A stretch of 64,000 nt of DNA from an uncultured Halomonas sp. (GTDB lineage Bacteria > Pseudomonadota > Gammaproteobacteria > Pseudomonadales > Halomonadaceae): positions 1 to 64,000 of the forward strand of contig NZ_CANLFS010000003.1 of NCBI RefSeq assembly GCF_947490095.1, in the 5' to 3' direction. Every line of letters begins with the position of its first letter. Position 1 is the first letter of the stretch. The notes beneath the pieces were generated by a model. That model had not been told where the DNA came from. It did no database searches and worked only from the letters and a program-made list of their open reading frames with translations. Made by a program: the position numbers and the translations under genes. Positions 25,891 to 33,451 of this stretch are shown piece by piece.

Positions 25891-27390
25891 CTAGCTGCCG
25901 GACACGGAGCCCAGGGCGCCGAGGCAGTAATACTTGGTATCGAGATACTCATCGATGCCGGTTACGCCACCCTCGCGGCCCAGCCCCGATTGCTTGACGC
26001 CACCGAAGGGCACCGGCGGGCCGGTCATCTTCACCGAGTTCACCGACACCATGCCGTACTCCAGGGCACGCATCAGCTTCCAGATGCGGCGAATATCGTG
26101 GGTATAGATATAGGCCGCCAGGCCGTACTCGGTGTCGTTGGCCATCTCGATCACCTGGTCGTCATCGGCATAGGCCGTTATCCCGGCCACCGGAGCGAAG
26201 GTCTCTTCGTTCCAGACCTTCATGTCACGGGTCACCCCGGTGAGCAGTACCGGCATGAAGAAGTTTTCGCCCGGCGCCTCGCGCTGGTCACCGGCCACCA
26301 GGGTGGCGCCCTTGGCCACGGCGTCGTCGACGATGACGGCGGCCTTCTCGACGGCCTGACGATGGATCAGCGGCCCCAGGTCCACCTCGCTCTCCAGGCC
26401 GTTGCCCACGGTCAATGCCGCCATGCGCTCGGCGAAGTGCTCGACGAATTCATCATGAATCGACTCATGTACCAGGATGCGGTCGGCGGCAAGGCAGTCC
26501 TGGCCGGCGGTCTGGAACTTGGCCGCCACCGCGGCGAGCGCCGCCTCACGCGGGTCCATATCGGGGCCGACGATAAAGGGCGCATTGCCCCCCAGCTCCA
26601 GCGACACTCGCTTGACGGTATTGGCGCTCTGCTCCAGGAGCAGGCGACCGACCCGGGTGGAGCCGGTAAAGGAGACCGCCTTGACCCGCTCCTCGGCGCA
26701 CAGGACCTTCGAGACCTCGGCGGGCTCGCCCAGCACCACGTTGAACACCCCGGCCGGGATACCCGCGCGCTCGGCGAGTTCCGCCAGCGCCAGCGCCGAG
26801 AACGGCGTCTCGCCGGCGGGCTTGACGATCACCGTGCAGCCGGCGGCCATGGCGGCAGCGGCCTTGCGGGTGATCATCGCCAGCGGAAAGTTCCAGGGCG
26901 TGATCAGAGCGGCAATGCCCACCGGCTCCTTGAGAGTTCCCAGGGTCGCATTGGGGATATGGCTGGGGATGGTCTCGCCGAAGGTCCGCTTGCCCTCCTC
27001 GGCGAACCAGCGCACGAAGCTGGCCCCGTATTCCACCTCGCCGCGGGCGTCGGGCAATGGCTTGCCCTGCTCCAGGGTCATGAGAGTCGCCAGGTCTTCG
27101 CGGTTGGCCTGCAGCAGGTCATACCAGGCCAGCAGGCGCTCGCAGCGCTCATCGACGCGCAGCGCACGCCAGTGCACAAAGGCGGCTTCCGCGGCGTCCA
27201 CGGTCGCACTGATCTGCTCGGCCTCGAGCCAGGGAATATGACCGATCACCTCGCCGGTGGCGGGGTCCTGAACGGCCTCTTCACGGCCGCCATCGCCGTG
27301 GGTCCACTTGCCATCGACATAGGCGTACTGCCGGAACAGACGCGGATCATCGAGCATGGTGGACAGTGTCCTGGACAGCTTCATATTCAT
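25891..27390 (-). CDS. doeC: Aspartate-semialdehyde dehydrogenase DoeC (ectoine degradation)
   Basis: NAD(P)-dependent aldehyde dehydrogenase of 499 residues, succinate-semialdehyde-dehydrogenase-like. In the ectoine pathway it oxidises aspartate semialdehyde to aspartate. The general base is Glu265 in SLELGGNAP and the nucleophile Cys299 in FQTAGQDCLAADR. Cofactor-site motifs ITPWNFPLAM and FTGSTRVG are present. GGGGAGG supports the start. It is upstream of doeD; a 323-base interval with hairpin repeats separates it from doeX. A GabD-type role on succinate semialdehyde is the alternative. Confidence 0.88.
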   Translation of the reverse strand: MNMKLSRTLSTMLDDPRLFRQYAYVDGKWTHGDGGREEAVQDPATGEVIGHIPWLEAEQISATVDAAEAAFVHWRALRVDERCERLLAWYDLLQANREDLATLMTLEQGKPLPDARGEVEYGASFVRWFAEEGKRTFGETIPSHIPNATLGTLKEPVGIAALITPWNFPLAMITRKAAAAMAAGCTVIVKPAGETPFSALALAELAERAGIPAGVFNVVLGEPAEVSKVLCAEERVKAVSFTGSTRVGRLLLEQSANTVKRVSLELGGNAPFIVGPDMDPREAALAAVAAKFQTAGQDCLAADRILVHESIHDEFVEHFAERMAALTVGNGLESEVDLGPLIHRQAVEKAAVIVDDAVAKGATLVAGDQREAPGENFFMPVLLTGVTRDMKVWNEETFAPVAGITAYADDDQVIEMANDTEYGLAAYIYTHDIRRIWKLMRALEYGMVSVNSVKMTGPPVPFGGVKQSGLGREGGVTGIDEYLDTKYYCLGALGSVSGS

Positions 27391-27448
27391 GCGGCACCTC
27401 CCCTGATGCCCCGGTGTATGTCGGCGCCGGCGATAGCTAACTCAAATG

Positions 27449-27562
27449 CCGGCGTGGTTCCGGGCGCCTGAGTAAGCACAGGCGCGGCTTCGGGCGCCTA
27501 AGAAAACAGGCGCGGCTTCGGGCGCCTAAGAAAACAGGCGCGGCTTCGGGCGCCGAGAAAGC
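27449..27562. repeat. Tandem 28-base repeats, about four copies, each with a hairpin
   Basis: Units start at about 27449 (degenerate), 27480, 27508 and 27536. The core is AGGCGCGGCTTCGGGCGCC plus TAAGAAAAC. Each unit contains GGCGC / GCGCC as a 5-bp stem around GGCTTCGG. The two central copies are identical over 28 bases. They lie in the 5' leader region of doeC. Confidence 0.85.
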
Positions 27563-27647
27563 ATCGAAACGGCCGAGCCGCCCGTTGATACCCGGTGCGG
27601 CTCGATAGGCTTATGGTAGGGGAGAAGCCCGGTCGAGAGTTTTTGTT

Positions 27648-27676
27648 AGCCGCCGGGGAAGATGCGGCTTTTTTTG
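27648..27676 (+). terminator. Plus-strand intrinsic terminator with no plus-strand gene in front
   Basis: AGCCGC / GCGGCT stem followed by six to seven T. All annotated genes around it are on the minus strand, so it could end a small plus-strand RNA starting within 27400-27640, or be a fossil. Confidence 0.55.
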
Positions 27677-27713
27677 TCTCGAGCGGGGAAAGTGCGGTTT
27701 TTTCTGCCTGCCC

Positions 27714-28190
27714 TCAGTCGACGAAATCGTCGCGTGAGAAGCCGCCCTTCGGATGCTTGACCGTCTTGGTGACGATATAGGTGAAGTAGCGTTCGATGCC
27801 GACATCCGAGGTCAGCCAGGTATCGATCAGGCGCTGATAGGCATCGATGGAGTCGGCCTCGACCTTGATCAGGTAGTCGACGCCTCCCCCCACCGCCACG
27901 CACTCGGTAACCTCCGGCGTGGTATGCACCAGGGCCTCGAAGCGGGCGAAGCTCTCGGCGTTGTGGGCCTTTAGCTCGATCTGCACCCACACCGGGGTGC
28001 GCTTCACCAGCACAGAGGGGGCCAGGCGGGCGCCATAGCCCGTGATGATACCGGCCTTCTCCAGGCGCCGGACGCGCTCCCAGCAGGGGCTGACCGAGAG
28101 ATTGATCGCCTCGGCCAGCCGGGACTTGGTGATGCGCCCATCCTGGGAAAGGATCTCGAGAATCTTCAGGTCGTAGCGGTCGAGTTTCAT
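27714..28190 (-). CDS. doeX: Lrp/AsnC-family regulator DoeX
   Basis: 158-residue transcription regulator: N-terminal winged helix (RYDLKILEILSQDGRITKSRLAEAINLSVSPCWERVRRLE) and a C-terminal RAM ligand/oligomer domain (about 70-150). It lies 16 bases after doeB, as expected for DoeX, the DNA-binding regulator of ectoine degradation. It probably senses a pathway intermediate and controls the doeA promoter. A perfect AT-rich palindrome upstream of doeA (30893-30904) is a candidate target. Confidence 0.9.
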   Translation of the reverse strand: MKLDRYDLKILEILSQDGRITKSRLAEAINLSVSPCWERVRRLEKAGIITGYGARLAPSVLVKRTPVWVQIELKAHNAESFARFEALVHTTPEVTECVAVGGGVDYLIKVEADSIDAYQRLIDTWLTSDVGIERYFTYIVTKTVKHPKGGFSRDDFVD

Positions 28191-28206
28191 CGCGATGTCC
28201 GCCGCC

Positions 28207-29220
28207 TCACTTCAAGGAGTCGACGATATCGGCGATGACCGCAATGGTGTCGCCCATATTGACCAGCGCCGGATGGCGTCGCGCCGCCAGCACCCCGCTA
28301 CGCTCGGCACGATACGCCACCGGCGCGGCGCCTGTGCGCGTCATATCGTAGACCCGGGCCACCACGTCGCCCTTCTCGACCCCCTCGCCCAGGGCGAAAC
28401 ACAGCTCCAGCACCCCGCTGTGCTCGCTCTGCACATAACAGCTGGCATCGGGCATATCGAGATAGACCTGGGGCTCGGCAGGCATTTCCACCTCTCCCTC
28501 CATCAGGCCATAGTGGATCAGGAAGTTGCGCACGCCACGCTCGGTGACCGCCATGCTCTCGGGAGTGGAGGTGCCACCACCGCCCAGCTCGGTGGCCACG
28601 AAGATCTTGCCCTGGCTCTCCACCGCGGTATCGAACAGCGCGGCGGCATCGAGCTCGAACATGATCATGGCATACGGCGCACCGAAGGCCTTGGCACCCT
28701 CCAGCGCCTGGCGTTGCTGCTCGGGGTCATCGAGCACGTGGGAGGCACCGAAGGGAATGATGTCCAGGGTCCGCCCGCCGGAGTGCAGGTCCAGCACCAC
28801 ATCACACATCGGCACCATCACCCGGGTGAAGTAGTCGGCAATCTTCTCGGTCACGCTGCCGTCGGGGTCGCCGGGGAAGCTACGGTTGAGGTTGCCGCCG
28901 TCGAGGCCGGAGGTACGCTTGCCGGCCATCACCGCCGGCTGATTCATGCACGGCACGATGATCACTCGACCGCGGACGTCCTCGGCCTTGAGCTCACTCG
29001 ACAGCTTGAGCAGCGAGGTGATGCCCTCGTATTCATCGCCGTGGTTGCCGCCGGTAATCAGCGCCGTGGGGCCCTCGCCATTGCTGACCACGGTAATCGG
29101 GATCATCACCGCCCCCCAGGCGGAGTCATCCACCGAGATGGGCAGCTTGAGGAAGCCATGCTGGACGCCCTCGGCATCGAAATCGACGGTGGCACTGATG
29201 GGGCTGGGACGCTTGGTCAT
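28207..29220 (-). CDS. doeB: N-alpha-acetyl-L-2,4-diaminobutyrate deacetylase DoeB
   Basis: Zinc-dependent deacylase of the AstE/AspA (M14-like) family, 337 residues, acting on the product of DoeA. Zinc ligands are visible in ALITGGNHGDEYEG (His60, Glu63), and a further His in DLHSGG. The C-terminal barrel-like domain is present. AAGGAG lies 10 bases before the ATG. Its stop is 16 bases before doeX, so the two are cotranscribed. doeA lies upstream on the same strand but across a 283-base interval. Confidence 0.92.
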   Translation of the reverse strand: MTKRPSPISATVDFDAEGVQHGFLKLPISVDDSAWGAVMIPITVVSNGEGPTALITGGNHGDEYEGITSLLKLSSELKAEDVRGRVIIVPCMNQPAVMAGKRTSGLDGGNLNRSFPGDPDGSVTEKIADYFTRVMVPMCDVVLDLHSGGRTLDIIPFGASHVLDDPEQQRQALEGAKAFGAPYAMIMFELDAAALFDTAVESQGKIFVATELGGGGTSTPESMAVTERGVRNFLIHYGLMEGEVEMPAEPQVYLDMPDASCYVQSEHSGVLELCFALGEGVEKGDVVARVYDMTRTGAAPVAYRAERSGVLAARRHPALVNMGDTIAVIADIVDSLK

Positions 29221-29503
29221 TATCTGAGACTCCTTGCTTTCTCACGGCAGGCGACACCACTGCCGCTGCGCCGCTCGGGGCTGATCCGGCAGCAAGCCTA
29301 CGAGGAGGCGCTGTAAACCCATCCCTGGGCGCAACCGACGCCCTGCGTCGCTCCCGCATCCTGCGCCGCTTACAGGGCCGGTGCTGGCCATCCTTGGCCA
29401 GCCCGTTCGGAGCAGTGCTCCTCACCCCTGGCGTAGGACCTCCTCTACGGCTTACTCCTGGCGCCCCTCGCTAATCGTTAGGGGTTGTTCGACTCGTACT
29501 CAC
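29221..29503. other. doeA-doeB interval with REP-like hairpin
   Basis: No gene seen. An 8-bp hairpin GCTGGCCA / TGGCCAGC with a TCCT loop lies at 29383-29402 in a stretch rich in GGC/GCC inverted words, resembling a dispersed repetitive element. Just after the doeA stop a weak CCCCT / AGGGG stem (about 29465-29487) could attenuate the transcript. Confidence 0.5.
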
Positions 29504-30703
29504 TCAGCGTACAAATAATTGGCGCGGGAAGTTGGCCAGGGGCTCGCAGCCGGTCTCGGTGATCAGGATACTCTCGGTGATCTCCAGGCCCCAGTCGTCC
29601 TCCCAGAGGCCGGGCATGAAGTGGAAGGTCATGCCCGGTTGCAGGATGGTCTCGTCGGAGGGGCGCAGACTCATGGTACGCTCGCCCCAGTCCGGCGGAT
29701 AGCTGATGCCGATGGGATAGCCGCACCGCGCCCCGCCACGGTCGAAACCATACTTGTCCATGGCCGCGCCCAATGCCATGGCGATATCCGCGGTACGATT
29801 ACCGGGCCTGGCCACCTCGAGGCCGCCCTCGATGCCCTCCAGCAGCGCCGACTCCGCGCGCACGAACTCCCGAGGCGGCTTGCCGAGGAAGACCGTGCGC
29901 GACATCGGCGCATGATAACGCTTGTAGACCCCCGCGATCTCGAAGAAGGTGCCCTCGCCCTTGCGAAACGGCGTATCGTCCCAGGTCAGGTGGGGTGCGG
30001 CGGCATCCTTGCCGGTGGGCAGCATCGGCACGATAGCGGGGTAGTCGCCGCCGAACACCCGGCCCTTCTCGTCGCTCCAGCCCTCGATGGCGACGCGGTA
30101 GATCTCCGAGACCAGCTTGCTCTTGGGCAATCCGGGCTCGATCACCTCGAGGATACGCGAGTGCATGCCCTCGACGATCTTCGCCGCCACCCGCATGTAC
30201 TCGACCTCCTGGTGCGACTTGATAGCACGACACCAGTTGACCAGGCCGTTGGCATCCATGAAGCGGGCGTGGGGCAGCTCGCGAAGCAGGCTCTGATAGG
30301 CCTTGGCGGAGAAGTAATAGTTATCCATCTCCATGCCCACCACCCCCTCGTGCCAGCCGCGATCGGGCATGATCGACTGGGCCAGGTACTCCATGGGATG
30401 CATGTCGGGGTTCTGGACGTAGTAGTCCGGATAGTAGGTGATGTTATCCGGATCGATCCAACAGGTGCGCAATGCACCATTGGCATCCATGCGGCGCCCG
30501 TACCATACCGGCTCGCCCTCCAGGCCGACCAGCACGCACTGGTGCACATAGAACGACCACCCATCATAGCCGGTCAGCCAGGCCATGTTGGAGGGGTCAC
30601 TGACGATCATCACATCGATGCCCCGACTGGCCATCTCGGCGCGCACCTTCCACAGTCGGGTGGCATATTCCTCACGAGTGAAGGGGAGGTTTACCTGGGT
30701 CAT
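29504..30703 (-). CDS. doeA: Ectoine hydrolase DoeA
   Basis: Opens the ectoine ring to N-alpha-acetyl-L-2,4-diaminobutyrate. The 399-residue protein has a creatinase/prolidase (M24, pita-bread) fold: N-terminal domain to about 150, catalytic domain after it. I recognise the start MTQVNLPFTREEYA and the blocks DPSNMAWLTGYDGWSFYVHQ and GGARCGYPIGISYPPDWGER as DoeA. The classical dimetal ligands of M24 aminopeptidases are largely replaced, as known for the creatinase/DoeA branch. The ATG at 30703 gives the expected family length; a longer in-frame opening upstream lacks protein character. It begins the ectoine gene set. Confidence 0.93.
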   Translation of the reverse strand: MTQVNLPFTREEYATRLWKVRAEMASRGIDVMIVSDPSNMAWLTGYDGWSFYVHQCVLVGLEGEPVWYGRRMDANGALRTCWIDPDNITYYPDYYVQNPDMHPMEYLAQSIMPDRGWHEGVVGMEMDNYYFSAKAYQSLLRELPHARFMDANGLVNWCRAIKSHQEVEYMRVAAKIVEGMHSRILEVIEPGLPKSKLVSEIYRVAIEGWSDEKGRVFGGDYPAIVPMLPTGKDAAAPHLTWDDTPFRKGEGTFFEIAGVYKRYHAPMSRTVFLGKPPREFVRAESALLEGIEGGLEVARPGNRTADIAMALGAAMDKYGFDRGGARCGYPIGISYPPDWGERTMSLRPSDETILQPGMTFHFMPGLWEDDWGLEITESILITETGCEPLANFPRQLFVR

Positions 30704-31012
30704 TGGGCCACTCGCCAAAGCAACATCAAGAAAATCGGCCCACTCGACGCGAGAAGGCCGGGCCAGGGTCACGATCACTGACCATATGCCTGAACGGAAC
30801 TGAGGCCGTTCAGTCGCACCAGGCAGTGGTAGAGCCCCCCATAGCATGGAGGTTACTGCCTACCCACGGTAGCTGGTCAAGCATTTCATGATGGAAATAT
30901 TTCCCCCCGCTCACGGACTTGTCCAAGCCCTCCTGAGGCGGGATGATAAAACCCTCATGCCCCCCCCCCTATCACGACGCCTCTGTCACGACGCCCGGGA
31001 GCCAAGATCAAG
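30704..31012. other. Divergent doeA-ghrA promoter interval
   Basis: No gene seen. It carries an 8-bp hairpin or inverted repeat CTGAACGG / CCGTTCAG (30790-30813) and the palindrome at 30893-30904. Both divergent promoters should be here. Confidence 0.5.
30893..30904. promoter_or_regulatory. Candidate DoeX operator
   Basis: Perfect 12-base palindrome GGAAATATTTCC, preceded by an overlapping TTTC-ATGATG-GAAA inverted repeat. An A/T-rich centre flanked by G/C is typical of Lrp/AsnC targets. It lies 190 bases before doeA and about 110 before ghrA. Confidence 0.4.
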
Positions 31013-31948
31013 ATGAAGGTACTGGTCCATCACGACGATGCCGAACACTGGCAGGAAGCCCTCGCCTCGCGCCTCCCCGAGGCCGAGGTCCTTACCAGCG
31101 CGGCGCCGGCAGACAAGCGTCGCCAGGCCGACTATCTGGCCGTGTGGAAGCCGCCGGAATCACTGCTGAGAGAGCCCGAGGCACTCAAGGGCATCATCAA
31201 CCTGGGCGCCGGCGTCGATGCCCTGCTGAACAATCCCGGACTGCCCGCCGGCGTGCCCATCGTCAAGCTGCGCGATGCCGGCATGGCCGTGCCAATCGGC
31301 GACTACGTGCGTTATGGCCTGCTGCACTTCCAGCGAGACTTCGACCGCTACCGCCGTCAACAGCGTAGGCGAGAGTGGCGTGAACACGCCATGACAGACA
31401 AGGGCGACTGGCCGGTGGGCGTGCTGGGCCTGGGCGCCATCGGAGCAAGAGTGGCCACGATGATCGCCGCCGACGGCTTCCCGACACACGGCTGGAGTCG
31501 GTCTCCCAAACGCATCGACGGCGTCACCTGCCACCACGGCGATAACGGCCTGGCCGCCTTGCTGGGCCGAGTGAAGAGCCTGGTGCTCCTGTTACCCGAC
31601 ACCCCGGCCACCCGGCATATCATCAACGGTGAGACCCTCTCTCTGCTGCCCGAGGGCGCCAGCCTCGTCAATCCGGGGCGTGGCAGCCTGATCGACGAGG
31701 CGGCCCTGCTCGATGCCCTGGACGACGGTGAGGCCGAAGGCCGGCTGCGTGGCGCCATTCTCGATGCCTTTCCCGAGGAACCCCTACCCGAGGCGAGCCC
31801 GCTATGGAGCCATCCGCGAGTCTGGGTGACGCCTCATATGGCCGGGCCGACACCGCTGGGGGAGGCGCTGGATCAGGTGGCCGCGGCGCTGCGGGCCCTC
31901 GAAGCCGGCGAGCCCCTGGACACGGTGGACCCCGAGGCCGGTTATTGA
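31013..31948 (+). CDS. ghrA: Glyoxylate/hydroxypyruvate reductase A
   Basis: NAD(P)H-dependent 2-hydroxyacid dehydrogenase, 311 residues, which reduces glyoxylate or hydroxypyruvate. The nucleotide-binding motif is GVLGLGAIGARVA (about 135-147). Catalytic residues are visible as Arg in NPGRGSLID, Glu in FPEEPLP and His in VTPHMAG. Length and motif set match GhrA rather than longer SerA-type enzymes. It is divergent from doeA. Confidence 0.88.
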   Translation: MKVLVHHDDAEHWQEALASRLPEAEVLTSAAPADKRRQADYLAVWKPPESLLREPEALKGIINLGAGVDALLNNPGLPAGVPIVKLRDAGMAVPIGDYVRYGLLHFQRDFDRYRRQQRRREWREHAMTDKGDWPVGVLGLGAIGARVATMIAADGFPTHGWSRSPKRIDGVTCHHGDNGLAALLGRVKSLVLLLPDTPATRHIINGETLSLLPEGASLVNPGRGSLIDEAALLDALDDGEAEGRLRGAILDAFPEEPLPEASPLWSHPRVWVTPHMAGPTPLGEALDQVAAALRALEAGEPLDTVDPEAGY

Positions 31949-31981
31949 GATGCCCGCCAGGCCGCTTTCCCCGCTGGGGTT

Positions 31982-32296
31982 GTGCCCTGGCGACACGAGC
32001 CCCAATTCAGTGGATACGCTGCAAGAAAGCCCACCACCGGCTGCATCGGCGATACCATTGCACTGCGCGACGAGCCCGGCATCGAAGGCGAGGCCCTGCT
32101 GCGCCCCATGGTGCGCGGCGGTCAGCTGGTCGAGGAAGAAATGGCCCTGGCCGAGGGGGCTCGTGAGCGAGTCACCGACAGCCTGGCCCGCCTTCCCGAG
32201 GCGCTGAAACGCCTGGAGGCGGGCCACGGCGACTACCCGGTTGAGCTCTCTCCGGCCCTGGAGTGCCTGCGCTCGACCACCCGAAACGCCATCTGA
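31982..32296 (+). pseudogene. 3' remnant of a nicotinate phosphoribosyltransferase gene
   Basis: The frame reads GDTIALRDEPGIEGEALLRPMVRGGQ, then ARERVTDSLARLPEALKRLE, then YPVELSPALECLR. This is the C-terminal end of nicotinate phosphoribosyltransferases of the longer type (about 430-490 residues). The rest of the enzyme, including the catalytic domain, is absent; the preceding bases belong to the ghrA 3' flank. It has no clear ribosome site. Its end carries a 13-base duplication (GCCATCTGACAAT twice, 32288-32313). I judge it a truncated relic. Confidence 0.7.
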
Positions 32297-32381
32297 CAAT
32301 GCCATCTGACAATGCCATCGGCCATCTGGCATCTGGGCGTCATGGGGGAACTTCGGGACCCGCAGCGACCTCTTATATTAC

Positions 32382-32406
32382 GGGCCCTGCGGGCCCTTCC
32401 TGTTTT
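32382..32406 (+). terminator. Likely terminator before the DUF3108 gene
   Basis: GGGCCC-TGC-GGGCCC hairpin followed by TTCCTGTTTT. It reads on the plus strand, after ghrA and the pseudogene. Confidence 0.55.
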
Positions 32407-32423
32407 CATGATGGAGAGTTGTC

Positions 32424-33185
32424 ATGCCCAAGGTTGTCATGCCCAAGAGAGCCACACGGTGGTCACGACCCGGTGGCATGATGGCCGGTCTCGCCCCCTG
32501 GCTATTCGCCTGCCTCCCGCTGATATCCCTGGCCGATGCGCCGGTGCCCTCGGACCCCGGCCCTTCCAGCGTCGAGGACCGAGACGCCGCCACCTCGGCT
32601 GCCCCACACCCCTTCATCGCGCGCTACCGTCTCAAGGTCGAGGGGTGGCCGGCCGCCTATATCGAGCACCGGCTCAGTCGGGACGGTGACTACTGGGAAA
32701 GCCTGATGGAAACCGACATCCGCGTCGCCCGGGGTAGTGAACGCAGCCGCTTCCTGTTGCAGGACGAGGGCATACAGTCGCTGTTCTACGCCAGCGGCTA
32801 CTCGCTGATGGGCGTTGGCGACAGTTACCAGCTCGACGCCGAGCCTCTCGAGGCGCTGCCTGACCGCCAGACGGCACTCTTCGCCTTTTCCCGGCGCATC
32901 ATCAACGGCGACTGCATCGCCGAGACCTGCGCCATTCACTACCTGGACCACAAGGGCCGCGAGGAGCTCCTCAAGGCCCGGGCCCAGGGACGTTCACGCG
33001 TCACCCTGCCCGCCGGTACCTTCCCGGCGCTGACGGCAGAAGCCTGGGAGGCCGACAAGCCGGACCGCCGGCTGCTGTTCCGCTTCCACCCCGAGGTACC
33101 GGGCCTGTTGCTCTCGGTCGACTATCAGCGTGACGGCAAGCGCCACAGTCATTTAGTGCTCAGCGAACTGACCGCTCAGGAGTAG
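32424..33185 (+). CDS. DUF3108-family protein, probably exported
   Basis: 253 residues. The N-terminal part has a basic stretch and a hydrophobic segment (MMAGLAPWLFACLPLISLADA) that looks like a signal peptide. The rest (about 60-250) matches the DUF3108 beta-rich pattern: FIARYRLKVEGWPAAYIEHRLS, LFYASGYS, RSRVTLPAGTFPALTAEAW and RLLFRFHPEVPGLLLSVDYQRDGK. Function unknown; a periplasmic outer-membrane-related role is common speculation. GGAGAG lies 8 bases before the ATG. Its 3' end merges into the 44-45 base tandem repeat that follows. Confidence 0.75.
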   Translation: MPKVVMPKRATRWSRPGGMMAGLAPWLFACLPLISLADAPVPSDPGPSSVEDRDAATSAAPHPFIARYRLKVEGWPAAYIEHRLSRDGDYWESLMETDIRVARGSERSRFLLQDEGIQSLFYASGYSLMGVGDSYQLDAEPLEALPDRQTALFAFSRRIINGDCIAETCAIHYLDHKGREELLKARAQGRSRVTLPAGTFPALTAEAWEADKPDRRLLFRFHPEVPGLLLSVDYQRDGKRHSHLVLSELTAQE

Positions 33186-33187
33186 CC

Positions 33188-33397
33188 CGCCGCTTGGGAA
33201 CGCCCCGGGCGCCTGCTACTCAGGAGTCGCCTCGCCGCTTGGGAACGCCCCGGCCGCCTGCTACTCAGGAATAGCCCGCCGCTTGGGAACGCCCCGGCCG
33301 CCTGCTACTCAGGAATAGCCCGCCGCTTGGGAGCGCCCCGGGCGCCTGCTACTCAGGAGTCGCCTCGCCGCTTGGGAACGCCTCGGGCGCCTGCTAG
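33188..33397. repeat. 44/45-base tandem repeat, five copies
   Basis: Units begin with CGCCGCTTGGGAACGCC at 33188, 33233, 33277, 33321 and 33366. Lengths alternate 45, 44, 44, 45, with AGTCGCCT or AATAGCC at the unit ends and CCGGGCG or CCGGCCG inside. The unit tail GCTACTCAGGAGT resembles the last codons of the DUF3108 gene (GCTCAGGAGTAG), so the array may have grown from that gene's end. It fills the whole gap to lysO. Confidence 0.9.
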
Positions 33398-33451
33398 AGT
33401 AACCGCTTTTTGCCGTGTCGCCTCCCGGCGGCCACAGAGAAGGGAGCCTCC

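Larger units (their letters stand above)
27391..27713. other. doeX-doeC interval: hairpin repeats, terminator, no gene
   Basis: No convincing protein gene. It contains the 28-base repeats (27449-27562), a plus-strand intrinsic terminator (27648-27676) and a 31-base-spaced direct repeat (CGGGGAAGATGCGG... at 27653 and CGGGGAAAGTGCGG... at 27684, each followed by a T-run). The promoter for doeC presumably lies here. Confidence 0.5.

Noticed and set aside
27595..27780. A 61-codon plus-strand frame in the doeX-doeC interval.
   Set aside because: It runs through the terminator and into doeX antisense, with no ribosome site or recognisable protein character.
33188..33397. CRISPR array.
   Set aside because: Units are contiguous and almost identical over their full length, without variable spacers, and no cas gene is near. 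It is a simple tandem repeat.
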